Of a stretch of DNA of 6,931 nt, positions 5,809 to 6,931 are shown in pieces; within the stretch, counting starts at the first letter, position 1; each line of letters starts with the position of its first letter. The notes under the pieces were generated by a model that had not been told where the DNA came from, searched no databases, and saw only the letters and a list, made by a program, of their open reading frames with translations. The DNA comes from Oscillospiraceae bacterium (lineage in GTDB: Bacteria; Bacillota; Clostridia; Oscillospirales; Ruminococcaceae), in contig DXNX01000015.1 in assembly GCA_019413245.1 (NCBI GenBank), positions 1 through 6,931 of the forward strand. The letters run 5' to 3'. The position numbers and the translations under genes were made by a program.

Positions 5809-6931
5809 ATGCTAACGTCTCTGGCTTTGATTTTTCTGGTGGGATTGTCCGCGGCAGCTCTGTGCCGTGTCCTGCACCTGCCCCGCATTATCGGAATGCT
5901 GCTGACCGGCGTTGTACTGGGGCCGTATGCACTGAATCTGCTGGACCCGCTGATTCTGCAGGCGTCTGCGGACTTGCGGCAGATGGCTTTGATCATTATT
6001 TTGCTGAAGGCAGGACTTTCCTTGAATCTGTCCGACCTGAAAAAGGTTGGGCGCCCTGCCGTCATGATGTCCTGTGTGCCTGCCAGCTGTGAGCTGCTGG
6101 CCTTTGTTCTCTTTGCGCCGGCCTTTCTCGGGGTAAACCGTATCGAAGCCGCAGTCATGGGGGCGGTGCTGGCGGCGGTATCTCCGGCTGTGGTGGTGCC
6201 GCGCATGGTCCAGCTGATGGATCAGCACTGGGGCACAGAAAAGGGCATTCCGCAAATGATCATGGCGGGGGCTTCCTGTGACGATATCTATGTGATCGTC
6301 CTGTTCTCTACTTTTGTGGGGATGGCCCAGGGAGGCAGTGCCCACTGGCAGGACTTTGCCAAAATCCCGGTGTCCATTGTACTGGGAATCCTTGTAGGCG
6401 CTGTTGTTGGGTTCGCTCTCAGTGCATTCTTTGAAACCGCCTATGCCCATCGTCACTATGTGCGCAACAGTATGAAAGTCATTGTCGTATTGGGAATCTC
6501 GTTCCTCCTTGTGGCGATGGAAACCTGGTTGCAGAATATTGTGCCCATGTCCGGACTTCTGGCGGTCGTAGCTATGGCCTGCGTACTCAAACTGAAAAGC
6601 ACTTCTTTTGTTTCCAAACGCCTTTCGGAAAAATTCGGCAAACTCTGGCTGGCAGCCGAAGTTATCCTGTTCGTCCTGGTGGGGGCTGCAGTGGATATCC
6701 GGTATACGGTAGCTGCGGGTCTGGCAGCCATCGTCATGATCGCCGTAGCGCTGGTGTTCCGGGCGTTCGGTGTGTTCCTGTGCATGCTGGGCACCCGCCT
6801 GAACCGGAAAGAACGGCTTTTCTGCATGATCGCCTATATGCCGAAAGCAACGGTACAGGCGGCAATCGGCTCCGTGCCGCTGGCCTTGGGACTGCCGTGC
6901 GGACAGATGGTATTGTCCGTTGCGGTGCTGG
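5809..6931 (+). CDS. CPA2-type cation:proton antiporter, NHA/SLC9B-like (3' end outside window)
   Basis: The frame is open from ATG 5809 to the window end (374 codons, no stop), so the C-terminus is missing. It is a polytopic membrane protein of the Na_H_Exchanger family that should swap Na+ or another monovalent cation for protons. About 11 or 12 hydrophobic segments are visible, starting at residues 2-20, 26-44, 57-70 and 85-104. Marker motifs are LLKAGLSLNL (65-74), SPAVVVPRM (125-133), the aspartate pair Asp158-Asp159 in GASCDDI, and PKATVQAAIGS (345-355). A pair of membrane aspartates is typical of electrogenic CPA2 exchangers. SPAVVVP, EKGIP, the S-x-DDI context and PKATVQAAIGSV together closely resemble animal NHA2 (SLC9B2) and its bacterial relatives, from memory. 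Ion specificity (Na+, Li+ or K+) cannot be read. It follows a standalone EIIA gene, from which an attenuator-like leader separates it. Confidence 0.92.
   Translation, partial: MLTSLALIFLVGLSAAALCRVLHLPRIIGMLLTGVVLGPYALNLLDPLILQASADLRQMALIIILLKAGLSLNLSDLKKVGRPAVMMSCVPASCELLAFVLFAPAFLGVNRIEAAVMGAVLAAVSPAVVVPRMVQLMDQHWGTEKGIPQMIMAGASCDDIYVIVLFSTFVGMAQGGSAHWQDFAKIPVSIVLGILVGAVVGFALSAFFETAYAHRHYVRNSMKVIVVLGISFLLVAMETWLQNIVPMSGLLAVVAMACVLKLKSTSFVSKRLSEKFGKLWLAAEVILFVLVGAAVDIRYTVAAGLAAIVMIAVALVFRAFGVFLCMLGTRLNRKERLFCMIAYMPKATVQAAIGSVPLALGLPCGQMVLSVAVL

Noticed and set aside
5535..6456. Overlapping minus-strand open frames opposite the EIIA and antiporter genes
   Set aside because: They show low-complexity composition and no domain, and they lie opposite a clear membrane transporter. 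Their length comes from third-position bias.

Overview
The window carries one continuous block of genes, all on the + strand. It suggests a Gram-positive Clostridia-type bacterium, probably Oscillospirales (Faecalibacterium, Gemmiger or Subdoligranulum-like). The reasons are a mid-50s G+C composition by eye, strong Shine-Dalgarno sites, a bacterial-type IleRS with clostridial-looking signature motifs, and the order lspA then an RluD-family gene, which is conserved in Firmicutes. The genus is an inference; no database was searched.

Layout. (1) 23-2800: ileS, isoleucyl-tRNA synthetase, complete, most likely starting at a TTG codon. (2) 2801-2927: intergenic, with a small hairpin touching the ileS stop, a strong Rho-independent terminator (11-bp perfect GC-rich stem plus T run) and a 12-bp palindrome just before the lspA ribosome binding site. 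(3) 2928-5667: a tight four-gene run of lspA (lipoprotein signal peptidase II), an RluD-family 23S rRNA pseudouridine synthase, a Cof-type HAD phosphatase, and a lone PTS EIIA protein of the fructose/mannitol/nitrogen type. The first two junctions overlap (14 and 4 bases) and the last gap is 22 bases, so these genes should be co-transcribed. (4) 5668-5808: a 141-base leader with short hairpins and an intrinsic terminator whose T run ends only 22 bases before the next start codon. (5) 5809 to the window end: the first 374 codons of a CPA2-type cation:proton antiporter, most like the NHA (SLC9B/NHA2) branch; it is cut off by the window edge.

Working together. IleS, LspA and the pseudouridine synthase are housekeeping functions in translation and lipoprotein maturation. 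The EIIA has no EIIB, EIIC, HPr or EI beside it here and sits directly upstream of the antiporter. This suggests, by analogy with EIIA-Ntr control of potassium transport in enterobacteria, that it may act as a phosphorylation-dependent regulator rather than a sugar-uptake subunit. The antiporter can apparently be transcribed only by reading through the terminator hairpin in its leader, so conditional antitermination (ion-, RNA- or protein-dependent) is the most interesting hypothesis here. I see no mobile element, CRISPR array, tRNA, rRNA or clear sign of horizontal transfer.
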